DNA of 64,000 bases, from the NCBI RefSeq assembly GCF_029675105.1, contig NZ_JAQQFV010000004.1, positions 1-64,000 of the forward strand. Reading direction: 5' to 3'. The notes beneath the pieces were generated by a model. It had not been told where the DNA came from. It did no database searches and saw only the letters and a list, made by a program, of their open reading frames with translations. The position numbers were made by a program, and so were the translations under genes. Below are positions 63,994 to 64,000 of the stretch, piece by piece; position 1 is the stretch's first letter; every line of letters starts with the position of its first letter. This DNA is from Nocardia anocheti (GTDB lineage: Bacteria > Actinomycetota > Actinomycetes > Mycobacteriales > Mycobacteriaceae).

Positions 63994-64000
63994 CGCGCAC

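Overview
The window is high-GC DNA with dense genes, frequent GTG starts and many 4-base stop/start overlaps. It most resembles a mycolic-acid actinobacterium of the order Mycobacteriales, probably Nocardia or a close relative. The best evidence is a gene set that, from memory, matches the Mycobacterium tuberculosis Rv2219-Rv2229c neighbourhood: a DUF4191 protein, an RDD protein, glnA1, glnE, glnA2, a CaeA/Hip1-like lipoprotein, panB, a CHAD protein, RNase H/acid phosphatase and a zinc-ribbon protein. The RNase P RNA gene lies in the same stretch.

Layout. 1-1.5 kb: a SanA/YdcF-like protein and a GNAT acetyltransferase. 1.6-9.2 kb: a complete fully reducing type I polyketide synthase translationally coupled to a PLP-dependent alpha-oxoamine synthase; this is the strongest candidate for an undescribed pathway. 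9.5-12.8 kb: a large SF1 helicase-like protein whose Walker A lysine is replaced. 13.3-19.8 kb: a phosphotransferase system and N-acetylglucosamine catabolism (separate IIA and IIB genes on the minus strand, then nagE-ptsI-nagA-nagB-cutC). 19.9-27.2 kb: accessory enzymes, a TetR remnant, and a TetR regulator paired with an SDR/hydrolase fusion through matching operator-like sites. 27.2-31.4 kb: a PIN-domain toxin-antitoxin pair, glnA1 with a well-formed GlnR box, and small membrane proteins. 31.5-45.3 kb: an insertion relative to the M. tuberculosis order, with an M20 peptidase, a lipase, a one-chain IrtAB-like exporter/importer under an iron-box-like promoter, a RibH2-like lumazine synthase, a DUF262 (GmrSD-type) protein and a cold-shock gene. 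45.3-55 kb: glnE, glnA2, the CaeA-like gene, panB, a lipoprotein, a proline iminopeptidase and a CHAD protein. 55-57.2 kb: a putative type VII-secreted effector coupled to two small membrane proteins. 57.3-64 kb: an RNB ribonuclease, small secreted proteins, a 30-residue peptide gene, rnpB, a hydrolase, a secreted serine protease, RNase H/phosphatase and the zinc-ribbon protein.

How the genes work together. The sugar block would import and phosphorylate GlcNAc, deacetylate it and deaminate it to fructose-6-phosphate; HPr is not in the window. glnA1, glnE and glnA2 form the nitrogen-assimilation core: GlnE modifies GlnA1 at Tyr406, and GlnR would act on the glnA1 promoter. The PKS and oxoamine synthase would build a saturated acyl chain and release it as an amino ketone, which the adjacent GNAT might acylate (inference). 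Several genes have a -10 element six or seven bases before the start codon, which suggests leaderless mRNAs. No tRNA, rRNA, CRISPR array, insertion sequence or prophage was recognised.
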